From contig CAMKEM010000015.1 of assembly GCA_946411565.1 (NCBI GenBank), positions 1 to 49,074 on the forward strand: DNA of 49,074 nt, read 5' to 3'. This stretch comes from an uncultured Prevotellaceae bacterium. GTDB taxonomy: Bacteria; Bacteroidota; Bacteroidia; Bacteroidales; Bacteroidaceae. Every line of letters begins with the position of its first letter. Within the stretch, counting starts at the first letter, position 1. Position numbers and translations under genes: made by a program. The notes beneath the pieces were generated by a model that was given only the letters and a program-made list of their open reading frames with translations, did no database searches and was not told where the DNA came from. Shown piece by piece: positions 1-7,860 of this stretch.

Positions 1-274
1 CAAGACTACATACAAGAGCTATGCCAATAAAATTCATGATGATAATTGGCAGCATTCCACCAACAGGCTTCCACAAGTCGCGCACGCCCTCTACATATCC
101 TATCCTACCCGTATAGAGAGGATATCCTTTGATAAGGATGCTGAGAAGACCGAGCGAGAAAAGGAATGAGCCAAGGATATGACTCTCGCTGACAACATAC
201 ACAAGGTCACCCATACCAATGAGCGCTCCTGCAAGCAGCGATTGTATATAGAAGTCTTTTGTTTCTTTATTCAT
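1..274 (-). CDS. Formate/nitrite transporter (FNT) family protein, N-terminal part
   Basis: The frame starts at an ATG (reverse strand) at 274 and stays open to the window edge, giving about 91 residues; the rest lies outside. The visible part begins MNKETKDFYIQSLLAGALIG and continues with glycine-rich hydrophobic segments, FLFSLGLLSILIKGYPLYTG and a second helix entering at GGMLPIIIMNFIGIALV. This order (short N-terminus, first helix, FSLGL..LYTG loop, Trp-containing linker, second helix) resembles FNT channels such as FocA/NirC, which pass formate, nitrite or hydrosulfide through the inner membrane. It is divergent from uraA, with a TATCTTTG box upstream. The substrate cannot be decided from the fragment. 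Confidence 0.6.
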   Translation of the reverse strand, partial: MNKETKDFYIQSLLAGALIGMGDLVYVVSESHILGSFLFSLGLLSILIKGYPLYTGRIGYVEGVRDLWKPVGGMLPIIIMNFIGIALVCSL

Positions 275-355
275 TTTACCTTTCTACTTTACTCTTTCTA
301 CTTTTACACTTTAATCTATTAAACTTCACTATTTCCACTTTGTACTAATATCCGA

Positions 356-363
356 CAAAGATA
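356..363 (-). promoter_or_regulatory. -7 box of the FNT gene
   Basis: Reverse strand TATCTTTG fits the Bacteroidetes -7 consensus TAnnTTTG and lies about 80 bases upstream of the start at 274. I see no good -33 box, so this is a moderate call. Confidence 0.4.
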
Positions 364-433
364 CAGATTTTTCCGTAAAAAAAGAGTTTTTTGAGAAAAA
401 TAAGGTTTTTGATTAGCATTTTTTATGCAATTA

Positions 434-465
434 CTTGCCTAATATGTAATTTTTGTTTACTTTTG
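434..465 (+). promoter_or_regulatory. Promoter of uraA
   Basis: CTTG at 434-437 and TACTTTTG at 458-465 are 20 bases apart, the normal spacing of Bacteroidetes -33/-7 promoters. Predicted start near 472 gives a leader of about 43 nt before the uraA ATG. Confidence 0.5.
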
Positions 466-514
466 TTGGAAATTTTATATAAACCTGTCCATCTAAAGAT
501 TAAAATCCTGAAAA

Positions 515-1882
515 ATGAGCAATCAAATTCAAGGCATCTACGATGCACGCAATCTCGGAAGACCGAAGTTCTTTATCCTCGGCATACAGCATCTGTTCGC
601 AATGTTTGGTGCAACGGTGCTTGTGCCTCTTATCACAGGACTTGATGTCAGCTCTACCCTACTCTTCGCAGGTATCGGAACATTGATTTTCCATTTTGTT
701 TCTCAATTCAAGGTTCCTGCATTCCTCGGCTCAAGCTTCGCATTTCTCGGTGGATATGCCAGCGTAAAGCAGTTGGGAATGGCACAAGGACTTACAGAGG
801 ATGTGGCTCTCAACTATGCCTGTATAGGTGTGGCAGCAGCAGCATTGATGTATTTCGTTATGGCATTCCTTCTAAAGATGTTCGGCACAGAGAAGGTGAT
901 GCGATACTTCCCTCCTGTAGTTACTGGTCCTATGGTTATTGCAATCGGTCTTACTCTCTCAGGATCAGCCATTAACAACTGCTCGCAGAACTGGCTTCTC
1001 GCCATTGTTGCCATAGCGGTTGTGATAGGTTCATCTATCTGGGGAAAAGGAATAATAAAGATAGTTCCAATACTTCTCGGTGTCGTTGTTTCATACACCC
1101 TTGCTGCCGTTATGGGAGAAGTGGATTTCTCAAAACTCGATGAAGCTGCATGGATTGGAATGCCATTATCTATGGATCGCACAGCATTATCTGTCATGCA
1201 AAATCCGAACTATGACCTTATCATAACATCAGTTATCGCAATCTTCCCTATCGCCTTTGCAACGATCATGGAGCATATTGGCGATATGTGTGCCATACAG
1301 AGCACCGTGAATCGTAATTTCATCAAGGATCCTGGTCTTCATCGCACTCTCTGTGGTGATGGTCTTGCCACCCTCCTTGCCTCTATCTTCGGAGCACCTG
1401 CAAACACCACATACGGCGAGAACACGGGAGTATTGAATCTCACTAAGGTATTCGACCCTCGCGTCATTCGTCTTGCTGCCGTCTTTGCCATACTGCTTAG
1501 TTTCTGTCCTAAGTTCGCAAGTCTCATCGGACTTATGCCAGCAGCTACCATCGGTGGCGTGAGCCTTATTCTTTACGGAATGATTTCAGCCGTAGGTGTC
1601 CGCAACCTTGTAGAGACTTCCGTTGATTTCTCTTCATCAAGAAACGTGTTCGTTGCAGCCCTCATCCTCGTAATATCAATAGGTGTGCAGTATAGCGAGC
1701 AAGGTGGTGTCAGCATTGGCCCTATCACCATTTCTGGTCTTGCCCTCGCCGCTATCGTCGGCATCTTCCTCAATGCCATCATCCCAGAGAAACTCGGTAT
1801 GAAGGTGAAGAGTTTTAAGGGAAAGGAGAAGATGGCCTCTCCGGCTCCCTCCCCCGTAGGGAGGGAGCCGGAGAGCCTATGA
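515..1882 (+). CDS. uraA: Uracil permease (NCS2 / nucleobase:cation symporter family)
   Basis: A 455-residue inner-membrane protein with the NCS2 pattern: N-terminal LGIQHLFAMFGATVLVPLITG, the family QH motif in the first helix, a GSSFAFLGGY stretch in the TM3 region and the NTTYGENTGVL motif in the TM10 region, as in UraA-type uracil carriers. It should import uracil for the phosphoribosyltransferase gene that follows at 2006. The start is set by the conserved N-terminus and the promoter at 434-465. The last about 18 residues (after KGKEKM) are not family sequence: they are translated from a GC-rich palindrome (1834-1995) and end inside it, so the natural C-terminus has been replaced or extended by the repeat. 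Confidence 0.9.
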   Translation: MSNQIQGIYDARNLGRPKFFILGIQHLFAMFGATVLVPLITGLDVSSTLLFAGIGTLIFHFVSQFKVPAFLGSSFAFLGGYASVKQLGMAQGLTEDVALNYACIGVAAAALMYFVMAFLLKMFGTEKVMRYFPPVVTGPMVIAIGLTLSGSAINNCSQNWLLAIVAIAVVIGSSIWGKGIIKIVPILLGVVVSYTLAAVMGEVDFSKLDEAAWIGMPLSMDRTALSVMQNPNYDLIITSVIAIFPIAFATIMEHIGDMCAIQSTVNRNFIKDPGLHRTLCGDGLATLLASIFGAPANTTYGENTGVLNLTKVFDPRVIRLAAVFAILLSFCPKFASLIGLMPAATIGGVSLILYGMISAVGVRNLVETSVDFSSSRNVFVAALILVISIGVQYSEQGGVSIGPITISGLALAAIVGIFLNAIIPEKLGMKVKSFKGKEKMASPAPSPVGREPESL

Positions 1883-1995
1883 GAGCTGATAATTAATGAA
1901 TAATGAGTAATTAATTGTGAATAATTAATAGCGAATATGCCTTTCGCCTTCCGGCTCCCTCTCTACGGGAGAGGGCGGGGGGAGAGGCCGTAACC
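1834..1995. repeat. GC-rich palindromic repeat, family R1, copy a
   Basis: Two GC-rich arms flank an A/T-rich middle. The left arm begins GGCCTCTCCGGCTCCCTC and the right arm ends GGGGGGAGAGGCC, so the outer ends are inverted copies; each arm also contains its own hairpin around CCGTAGGG or CTACGGGA. The left arm forms the 3' end of uraA and the element fills the gap to upp. Confidence 0.75.
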
Positions 1996-2005
1996 TTTTA
2001 TAAAT

Positions 2006-2665
2006 ATGAAAATAATCAACCTTGGAGCCAAGAACTCCGTACTCAACAAGTTCATGGCTGAACTTCGTGATGAAAACATCCAGAAGGATCGTATGCGCTT
2101 TCGCGAGAACATCAAGCGAATAGGACACATAGAGGCATACGAGGCAAGTAAGTTGCTCGACTACAGCAACAGAACCGTCACTACCCCACTCGCTCCTTGC
2201 GAGATGAGCCTATACGATAACGACATCGTACTTGCAACCGTATTCCGTGCAGGATTACCACTACACGAGGCATTCCTTGATGTGTTTGATGAAGCCGGCA
2301 ACGGTTTCCTCTCTGCATATCGCTATTACTTAGATAAGGAGTGCACTAAGATAGGCGTGAAGATTGAATACATGGCAACTCCCGACCTATCTAACAAAAC
2401 TCTCATTATCGTTGATCCAATGCTTGCAACAGGCGAGAGCATGGAACTGGCTTACAAGGCTTTCTGCACTAAAGGCAGTCCTAAGCGTCTCATCATGGCA
2501 TGCGTCATTGCAAGCAAGCAAGGCGTTGACCATCTGAAGAAGATTTTCCCTGATGATGATGTCGTTCTTTTCTGTGGAGCTATCGACCCTATTCTCAATG
2601 AGCATAAATACATCGTCCCTGGTCTTGGTGATGCAGGAGATTTGATGTATGGGGAGAAGATGTAA
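2006..2665 (+). CDS. upp: Uracil phosphoribosyltransferase
   Basis: A 219-residue cytosolic enzyme that joins uracil and PRPP to UMP in pyrimidine salvage. The PRPP-binding loop is seen as LIIVDPMLATGES and the uracil-binding C-terminal segment as YIVPGLGDAGDLMYG, both diagnostic of type I UPRTases; FRAGLPL in the middle is another conserved stretch. Length is normal. It follows the uracil permease with only a repeat between them, and is followed by another repeat and a purine permease, so the pair uraA-upp forms a transport-and-capture unit. No regulatory element other than the repeats was recognised between the genes. Confidence 0.95.
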   Translation: MKIINLGAKNSVLNKFMAELRDENIQKDRMRFRENIKRIGHIEAYEASKLLDYSNRTVTTPLAPCEMSLYDNDIVLATVFRAGLPLHEAFLDVFDEAGNGFLSAYRYYLDKECTKIGVKIEYMATPDLSNKTLIIVDPMLATGESMELAYKAFCTKGSPKRLIMACVIASKQGVDHLKKIFPDDDVVLFCGAIDPILNEHKYIVPGLGDAGDLMYGEKM

Positions 2666-2812
2666 AAACCCCTAACCCGCCCTTCGGGCACCCTTCCCCC
2701 GTGGAGGGGGAAGGGAATAGTTACCTTTGTTCGCTTATGAGGGTACATTACTATCCCCTTGCCCCTTCACGGGGAAAGGGTGCCCGCAGGGCGGGAAAGG
2801 GGTCGTGTTGCA
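2666..2812. repeat. GC-rich palindromic repeat, family R1, copy b
   Basis: Inverted arms of about 50 bases: left CCCGCCCTTCGGGCACCC, right GGGTGCCCGCAGGGCGGG, around a middle of about 40 bases. The middle holds TACCTTTG (2722-2729), an exact match to the -7 consensus, reading toward pbuX. The element fills the whole gap between upp and pbuX and would add a false N-terminus to pbuX if an upstream ATG at 2759 were chosen. Confidence 0.75.
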
Positions 2813-2827
2813 GTTTTCTTTTATTTT

Positions 2828-4135
2828 ATGGAACAAGACATTAACAATCTCTACTCTCTCGACGGCAGATTGCCGATAGCGAAGGCAGTACCATTCGGAC
2901 TTCAGCATGTGCTTGCAATGTTTGTGAGCAACATCACGCCATTGATGATCCTTGCAAACGTGATAGGACTTGAGCAAGGCATCAGTAGCGTATTGATACA
3001 GAACTGCATGATTATTGCAGGCATCGGAACACTCATTCAGCTCTACCCTATCTGGCGCATAGGCTCTCGTCTGCCTATCGTCATGGGCATCTCGTTCACA
3101 TTCCTTTCAGTAAGCATCGGAATTGCAAGCACGCAAGGCATGGGAACATTGATGGGAGCTGTAATAATAGGTGGATTGATAGAAGGCACACTCGGTCTCT
3201 TCGTGAAATACTGGGTAAAGCTCATTCCTCACGTTGTTGCTGCATCGGTAGTAACGGCTATCGGATTCTCACTTCTCCCTATTGGCGCAAACTCCTTTGC
3301 CGGAGGACAAGGTGCTGCTGATTTCGGAAGCACTAACAACTGGATAGTGGGTAGCGTCACCTTACTCGTTTGCCTTATCTGCCAGATTCGCGCGAAGGGC
3401 TTTTTCCGCTCATTATCAGTACTTTTCGGACTTATAGTCGGCTATATCCTCGCTCTCTGCATGGGTATGGTAGATCTCAAAGGCATCACAGATCAACCTA
3501 TCATTTCCCTTCCTAAGCTCCTGCCATTCACACCAGAGTTCAATCTCGGTGCAATATTATCAGTAGCAGCCATTTACCTTGTATCTGCAACAGAGACAAT
3601 CGGCGATACGAGTGCCCTTTGCAATGGTGCTTTGAAACGCAATCCTCACAAGGTAGAGCTCGGAGCTTCCGTAAGTTGCGACGGCTTCATCAGTTCAATA
3701 GCTGGATTGTTCGGATGCACACCTATCACATCATTCAGCCAGAACGTAGGACTTGCCTCTATGTCAGGCGTGGTAAATCGTTTCACCATTGCCACAGGTG
3801 CGGTAATCATGATTCTTGGCGGAATATTCCCAGGAATCGGTTATCTCCTAACCACCATCCCACAGGCAGTTCTTGGCGGTTGCACCATTATGATGTTCGG
3901 CTCTATCCTCTTTGCAGGCTTCGGAATGATGGCACGCTGCGGATTCTCTCAGCGTAACATGGTGATAGTCAGTCTTTCACTAAGTATCGGTTTAGGCTTC
4001 ACTCAGGCAACAGGAATGTTCAATTCCTTCCCTGATATCATCAAGACTATCTTTGCCGAAAACTGCGTTGCATTAGTTTTCCTCTTGGCAGTATTGCTTA
4101 ATCTCGTGTTGCCGAAGGAGGAAGTAAAAGGTTAG
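2828..4135 (+). CDS. pbuX: Xanthine permease (NCS2 family)
   Basis: A 435-residue NCS2 carrier from the start at 2828 (MEQDINNLYSLDGRLPIAKA). An ATG at 2759 in the same frame lies inside repeat R1b and would add 23 Arg/Gly-rich residues unlike the family, so I reject it. Family features: PFGLQHVLAMFVSNITPLMI (QH motif in TM1), GISFTFLSVSIG in the TM3 region, SATETIGDTSALCNGAL, and SFSQNVGLASMSGVVNR in the TM10 region, the last two typical of the xanthine/uric acid branch. Adjacent xpt supports xanthine as substrate. Probable role: proton-coupled import of xanthine (perhaps also guanine or urate) through the inner membrane. Confidence 0.85.
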   Translation: MEQDINNLYSLDGRLPIAKAVPFGLQHVLAMFVSNITPLMILANVIGLEQGISSVLIQNCMIIAGIGTLIQLYPIWRIGSRLPIVMGISFTFLSVSIGIASTQGMGTLMGAVIIGGLIEGTLGLFVKYWVKLIPHVVAASVVTAIGFSLLPIGANSFAGGQGAADFGSTNNWIVGSVTLLVCLICQIRAKGFFRSLSVLFGLIVGYILALCMGMVDLKGITDQPIISLPKLLPFTPEFNLGAILSVAAIYLVSATETIGDTSALCNGALKRNPHKVELGASVSCDGFISSIAGLFGCTPITSFSQNVGLASMSGVVNRFTIATGAVIMILGGIFPGIGYLLTTIPQAVLGGCTIMMFGSILFAGFGMMARCGFSQRNMVIVSLSLSIGLGFTQATGMFNSFPDIIKTIFAENCVALVFLLAVLLNLVLPKEEVKG

Positions 4136-4185
4136 AGGTTAGTGTTTAGAGATTAGTGTTTTTAGTGTAAATAACGTGATTTCCC

Positions 4186-4764
4186 ATGAATTTCTTAGAA
4201 GAAAAAATCCTTGCTGACGGTAGTATCAAGCAAGGAAACATATTAAAGGTAGATAACTTCCTCAATCATCAGATTGACATTGACATAATGCGACAGATAG
4301 CGTATGAGTTCAAGCGCAGATTCAAGGGCGAGGAAGTAACGAAGATATTAACCATCGAGGCAAGCGGAATAGCCATTGCAGTACTTCTCGCCGACCTCTA
4401 TGATGTGCCTGTGGTATTTGCCAAGAAAGGCGAGACAGCCAACTGCACCGATGATAAATACATGTCTCAGGCTTACTCTTTCACTCACAAGAAGATGAAC
4501 TCCGTCTTTGTCTCAAAGCCTTATATGCTTGCCGACGACAAAGTGCTTATCGTTGACGATTTCCTTGCTGACGGTCAGGCCATGAGTGCCCTCATCGACA
4601 TTGTTCATCAGGCTGGTGCAACCGTTGTCGGCTGTGGTGTAGCCATAGAGAAAGGTGTTCAGGAAGGTGGCAAGAAACTACGCTCACAAGGCTACCACGT
4701 TGAGTCTATTGCCATAGTAGAGGAGATGGATTATGAGAAGGGAACCGTCTCTTTTAGAAAGTAA
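4186..4764 (+). CDS. xpt: Xanthine phosphoribosyltransferase
   Basis: A 192-residue cytosolic type I phosphoribosyltransferase converting xanthine and PRPP to XMP. The N-terminus (NFLEEKILADGSI) and the PRPP loop VLIVDDFLADGQAMSAL match the Xpt family; ILTIEASGIAIAVLLAD and FAKKG are also conserved positions. Length is usual for Xpt (about 190). It follows pbuX by 50 bases, the same permease-enzyme pairing as uraA-upp just upstream. The gap carries a short repeated GGTTAG/GATTAG tract (4130-4160). Transcription ends at the hairpin at 4792-4849. Confidence 0.93.
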   Translation: MNFLEEKILADGSIKQGNILKVDNFLNHQIDIDIMRQIAYEFKRRFKGEEVTKILTIEASGIAIAVLLADLYDVPVVFAKKGETANCTDDKYMSQAYSFTHKKMNSVFVSKPYMLADDKVLIVDDFLADGQAMSALIDIVHQAGATVVGCGVAIEKGVQEGGKKLRSQGYHVESIAIVEEMDYEKGTVSFRK

Positions 4765-4791
4765 AAAGGAAAAAAATAAAAAGTAAAAATT

Positions 4792-4849
4792 AAAAAGTAT
4801 GATTACTATTGACGCCAACGTGATGACGCTAAATGTAATCATACTTTTT
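4792..4849. terminator. Bidirectional terminator between xpt and the GH43 gene
   Basis: Perfect arms AAAAAGTATGATTAC and GTAATCATACTTTTT separated by 28 bases, with A-rich sequence before and T-rich sequence after. It can stop transcription of both convergent genes. A/T-rich copies of similar letters follow to 4900. Confidence 0.8.
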
Positions 4850-4889
4850 AATTTTTAATTATTACTTTTTATTTTATAATTATTACTTT

Positions 4890-6509
4890 TTAATTTTTAA
4901 ACTGCAAATTATTCACTACACATATCGACTTCTCCTTTGTCTGCGAATTGAACACAAGGAAGAGCGCATGCTTGCCGTTGTAGTTCTTCAAGCCAGGAAC
5001 GGAAACAGAAACGGTAACAGGCTTATTATCAGTCTTAGCCTCAAGAGCTACCGTGCCGATCTTCACGCCACCGTCAGTCTCGTTAGGACGGTCAATATAC
5101 ACATCAATGCTACCGGCAATGCCCTCTTTCGTGATATCGAGAAGAAGCTGAAGATTATCCTTACCGAAAGTCTTTCGGAAATTGAAATACTTATATCCGA
5201 TAACAGAACCAGAAGTGTTATTCACCATCTCGCACTTATTGATAGACTCATCAAAAGGATTCATCTTACCGTCATATTTGATACGGTTGATGTTGGTGTG
5301 AGAACCATAGTAAGTAACATTCGGATACTCCTGTACCGCCAACTTAGGACCCATATAATAGCAAGCAATACCAGCAGGATATTTCTTGTAAGGATCAAGT
5401 CCCTCTGTGCAGAAGCCCTCGGAAGTAAACTCTGCCTCTGAAATTCTTACATATCCGTCCTTGCCTTCCTGCACCTCAACGGTAATAGGCGCAACCATTG
5501 CCTGACGAGAGTATTCCGATGTGCCTGCCTGACGATGATAGAACACCCACCACTCGCCGTTTATCTCACAGATACTGCCGTGGGTATTTCCTCCCGGACA
5601 AGCGGTTGCCACCACAGTACCGTCAGAAAGTCTTTCCCTACCACGGCCATCTATGATAGTGCCACCGTAAGTCCAAGGACCGAGCGGATTATTACTATAG
5701 CAATAGGCAAGCGTATAGTTCGTTGTAGGCAAACCGAACTCACCCTCATTGGTGAAACGACTATAAATGAACACATACTTATCCTTAATCTTACGAATAG
5801 AAGAAGCCTCAAAGAAACGGTACATGTGATCCTGCTTATAGCCCGGAATCATATCCTCCACAATCTTCGTGCCCGGCTTCACGGTCGCCATTATCGCTGG
5901 GTCAAGCTCTGCTGCAAATGAACGCTCAAAGCCCCAGTAGCCATACACCCTACCGTCATCATCCACAAAGCAAGCAGGGTCGAAAGCAAATGGTCCCACC
6001 GTAGAATCTGCCTTCTCCGTACTCCAGTTCACTGGCACGAAAGGTCCGTCTGGCCTATCAGATTTCGCCACAAGACTATTTCTCTTGTCGTGCTGCACAT
6101 TCGGATAAAGATAGTATGTCTTTTTGCCGTTAGCATCCGTAACTACCGTAACATCAGGAGCATAGAGCACATCCCCCACCCCATCAGGATTCAGTTTCTT
6201 GCCGTTTGCGTCTGTCTTTGATTCAAAGATAACGCCATCATAGCGCCAGTTCGTGAGGTCGTCAACAGGAGCCGACCAAACCACCTGATCCCTACCGCAA
6301 TAGTATTTTATGAGATTATCGTGCGAGCCATAGACATACACGCGCTTCTTTCCCGGCACGTCAGGATCATCGAAAACGTATGGCTCTCCATCTGGAATAA
6401 ACTCCCAGAGAGGCATGTAAGGGTTCTGTGCATTCGCCACATTGGCACCTGCACACATTGCCATCAGCAACAAAGCCTTTGCAGACTTACTGAAATCAAA
6501 TTTCAACAT
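4890..6509 (-). CDS. Secreted glycoside hydrolase family 43 protein with CBM6-like C-terminus
   Basis: A 539-residue protein with a signal peptide (LLLMAMCAGANVANAQ, cut near residue 28), so periplasmic or surface exposed. The GH43 five-blade propeller covers about residues 33-370. Likely catalytic triad: base D40 in FIPDGEPY, pKa-setting D177 in AFDPACFVDDDGRVYGYWG, acid E234 in FFEASSIRK. LYAPDVTVV is a further family motif. From about 400 on the sequence (NKCEMVNNTSGSVIGYKYFNF, IDVYIDRPN) looks like a family 6 type carbohydrate-binding module, often paired with xylan- or arabinan-active GH43. The substrate (arabinoside or xyloside of plant cell wall) is inferred from the family, not shown. 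No SusCD pair sits beside it. A promoter lies at 6547-6554. Confidence 0.85.
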   Translation of the reverse strand: MLKFDFSKSAKALLLMAMCAGANVANAQNPYMPLWEFIPDGEPYVFDDPDVPGKKRVYVYGSHDNLIKYYCGRDQVVWSAPVDDLTNWRYDGVIFESKTDANGKKLNPDGVGDVLYAPDVTVVTDANGKKTYYLYPNVQHDKRNSLVAKSDRPDGPFVPVNWSTEKADSTVGPFAFDPACFVDDDGRVYGYWGFERSFAAELDPAIMATVKPGTKIVEDMIPGYKQDHMYRFFEASSIRKIKDKYVFIYSRFTNEGEFGLPTTNYTLAYCYSNNPLGPWTYGGTIIDGRGRERLSDGTVVATACPGGNTHGSICEINGEWWVFYHRQAGTSEYSRQAMVAPITVEVQEGKDGYVRISEAEFTSEGFCTEGLDPYKKYPAGIACYYMGPKLAVQEYPNVTYYGSHTNINRIKYDGKMNPFDESINKCEMVNNTSGSVIGYKYFNFRKTFGKDNLQLLLDITKEGIAGSIDVYIDRPNETDGGVKIGTVALEAKTDNKPVTVSVSVPGLKNYNGKHALFLVFNSQTKEKSICVVNNLQFKN

Positions 6510-6546
6510 TATAATTTATTTAGTTTAGTTATTTGCAAAATTTATG

Positions 6547-6554
6547 CAAAGTTA
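6547..6554 (-). promoter_or_regulatory. -7 box of the GH43 gene
   Basis: Reverse strand TAACTTTG, matching TAnnTTTG, 38 bases upstream of the GH43 start codon at 6509. Confidence 0.5.
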
Positions 6555-6629
6555 CTAAAACTTAGTCGATTCCCACGCAATTATACTTTTTTTAACAAGG
6601 TGTATCATTCAAAAACGAAACTTTTATAG

Positions 6630-6637
6630 TAATTTTG
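6630..6637 (+). promoter_or_regulatory. -7 box of the HAD gene
   Basis: TAATTTTG matches TAnnTTTG and is followed by GCAG, the usual start region in this genome. The HAD start codon is 34 bases downstream. Confidence 0.5.
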
Positions 6638-6670
6638 CAGCGTTTCGTTTATTAAATTTGTATTTCATTA

Positions 6671-7321
6671 ATGATAAAAGCAATTATATTCGACCTTGGA
6701 GGCGTGCTTATCGATGTTGATATGCCATATTGTCTCCATAATATAAAGGCTCTGGGGGTGGATATTGATGCCCTTACCAAGTCGTCTGCTACAGCCCCAG
6801 CCTCAACGGTATGTGAAGGCTTTACAATATCAGGTGCTTTACATGAGTATCAGATAGGTAAGATTCCAACTGAGCAGTTTTTGACAATGATTCAGCAATT
6901 AAGTGCTTCTGGTACTACTCGCCAACAGGTGCTTGATGCATGGAACTCTTGTTTGCAGACATTGCCTAAGTATAAGCTCGACTTCGTGAAGCAGCTCCGA
7001 AATGAGGGATATGCCACCTATCTTCTATCCAACACAAACGATGCACATTGGCAGTATATCCTCGAAACATCATTCCCTGAACCTGCAGAGAACTACTTTG
7101 ACAAGACATTCCTCTCGCAAGAGATGGGAATGGCAAAGCCCGACACCGCTATCTATGCAGAAGTACTCCGACAAATTGGCATACCCGCTGACGAATGCCT
7201 CTTCCTCGACGATTCAAGTGCCAACTGCAAAGCAGCAGAAACTCTCGGCATTCACACTTACAATGCTCCAGTTCATACAGACTATAGAGAAGAAGTTCTA
7301 AACTTGATGAAGCATATTTAA
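6671..7321 (+). CDS. HAD-superfamily (IA) phosphatase, YihX-like group
   Basis: A 216-residue cytosolic protein. Motif I is IIFDLGGVLID with nucleophile D8; the usual second Asp of DxD is Gly (DLGG), as in the YihX / epoxide-hydrolase N-terminal group. Motif II is YLLSNT, motif III the Lys in GMAKPDTAIY, motif IV ECLFLDDSSANCKAAETLG. The helical cap lies between residues about 15 and 95. Such enzymes remove phosphate from sugar phosphates (YihX acts on glucose 1-phosphate), but the substrate here is unknown. It stands alone, with its own -7 box, and faces the small membrane protein gene at 7594. Confidence 0.85.
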   Translation: MIKAIIFDLGGVLIDVDMPYCLHNIKALGVDIDALTKSSATAPASTVCEGFTISGALHEYQIGKIPTEQFLTMIQQLSASGTTRQQVLDAWNSCLQTLPKYKLDFVKQLRNEGYATYLLSNTNDAHWQYILETSFPEPAENYFDKTFLSQEMGMAKPDTAIYAEVLRQIGIPADECLFLDDSSANCKAAETLGIHTYNAPVHTDYREEVLNLMKHI

Positions 7322-7337
7322 TGCCTATATAACTCCT

Positions 7338-7413
7338 ATGTACTTAGGAACCAAACTCGGTGAAAGTCCCTTCCTAGTCCCATTCTGAATGGGAGTATCA
7401 CCGAGTTTGGTTA
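7338..7413. repeat. Inverted repeat downstream of the HAD gene
   Basis: ACCAAACTCGGTGA and TCACCGAGTTTGGT are perfect 14-bp arms around about 37 bases that include a smaller hairpin (GTCCCATTC / GAATGGGA). It can act as a transcript end for the HAD gene but lacks a T-run. It leads directly into the 11-bp repeat tract at 7422. Confidence 0.7.
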
Positions 7414-7421
7414 GGAAGAAG

Positions 7422-7465
7422 AACGGATTTACAACGGAATTATAACGGAGGTACAACGGACCTAC
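7422..7465. repeat. 11-bp tandem repeat tract, copy 1
   Basis: Four units of exactly 11 bases with pattern AACGGANNTAY: AACGGATTTAC, AACGGAATTAT, AACGGAGGTAC, AACGGACCTAC. Related tracts occur at 34346-34389 (opposite strand) and 40659-40779. Confidence 0.85.
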
Positions 7466-7524
7466 CTTTATCTAAGTATGAGTAAACTTTGACATAACAG
7501 AAAAGAAATATATCTACAATAAAA

Positions 7525-7569
7525 ATGCCGCTTATGGAATGGCTCATTACGAACCACCATAAGCGGCAT
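7525..7569 (-). terminator. Terminator of the small membrane protein gene
   Basis: Arms ATGCCGCTTATGG and CCATAAGCGGCAT (13 bp, perfect) with AAAAA on the left, which reads as a T-run after the stem on the reverse strand. It lies just after the stop of the gene ending at 7594. Confidence 0.75.
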
Positions 7570-7593
7570 TTACAATCCCTATGTACTTGGGAG

Positions 7594-7851
7594 CTATCTA
7601 AACAACATCGTAAACCCGATAACTGCAGCAAGTGTTGCGACGGCAACAATGAAAAGAAAGAGAATTGAATGATCGCCCTTGTTCTCCGTCAGACGTTCGC
7701 TGATTGATGGGTCATCATCTTCATCGTCTATCCTTACCTTACGCTTTGCATTCTTGTCGAGATTAAGAACAGCAAGTTTACAAGTCTGACAATCAGCCTT
7801 GTTGATATCGCATTTTCCGCAATTATTGAGTGATGTATGTTTATTTGTCAT
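7594..7851 (-). CDS. Small membrane protein with N-terminal Cys cluster
   Basis: An 85-residue protein I do not recognise. The N-terminus holds four cysteines in CGKCDINKADCQTC (CxxC ... CxxC), which could bind zinc or another metal. A charged middle (KRKVRIDDEDDD) is followed by one membrane helix at the very C-terminus (HSILFLFIVAVATLAAVIGFTMLF), so the protein is probably tail-anchored with the Cys cluster in the cytosol. It starts 9 bases before the FadL-like gene ends on the same strand side (7861) and is read after it, so the two may be cotranscribed. A terminator follows at 7525-7569. Confidence 0.65.
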   Translation of the reverse strand: MTNKHTSLNNCGKCDINKADCQTCKLAVLNLDKNAKRKVRIDDEDDDPSISERLTENKGDHSILFLFIVAVATLAAVIGFTMLFR

Positions 7852-7860
7852 TTATTTTAT

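Noticed and set aside
391..645. 84-codon frame ahead of and overlapping uraA
   Set aside because: It crosses the uraA promoter and then reads uraA in another frame; composition is not protein-like.
2759..2827. Upstream ATG giving a longer pbuX
   Set aside because: The added residues are encoded by repeat R1b; the family N-terminus fits the ATG at 2828.
2666..2827. Purine riboswitch before pbuX-xpt
   Set aside because: The gap is fully explained by repeat R1b and no purine-riboswitch core could be recognised.
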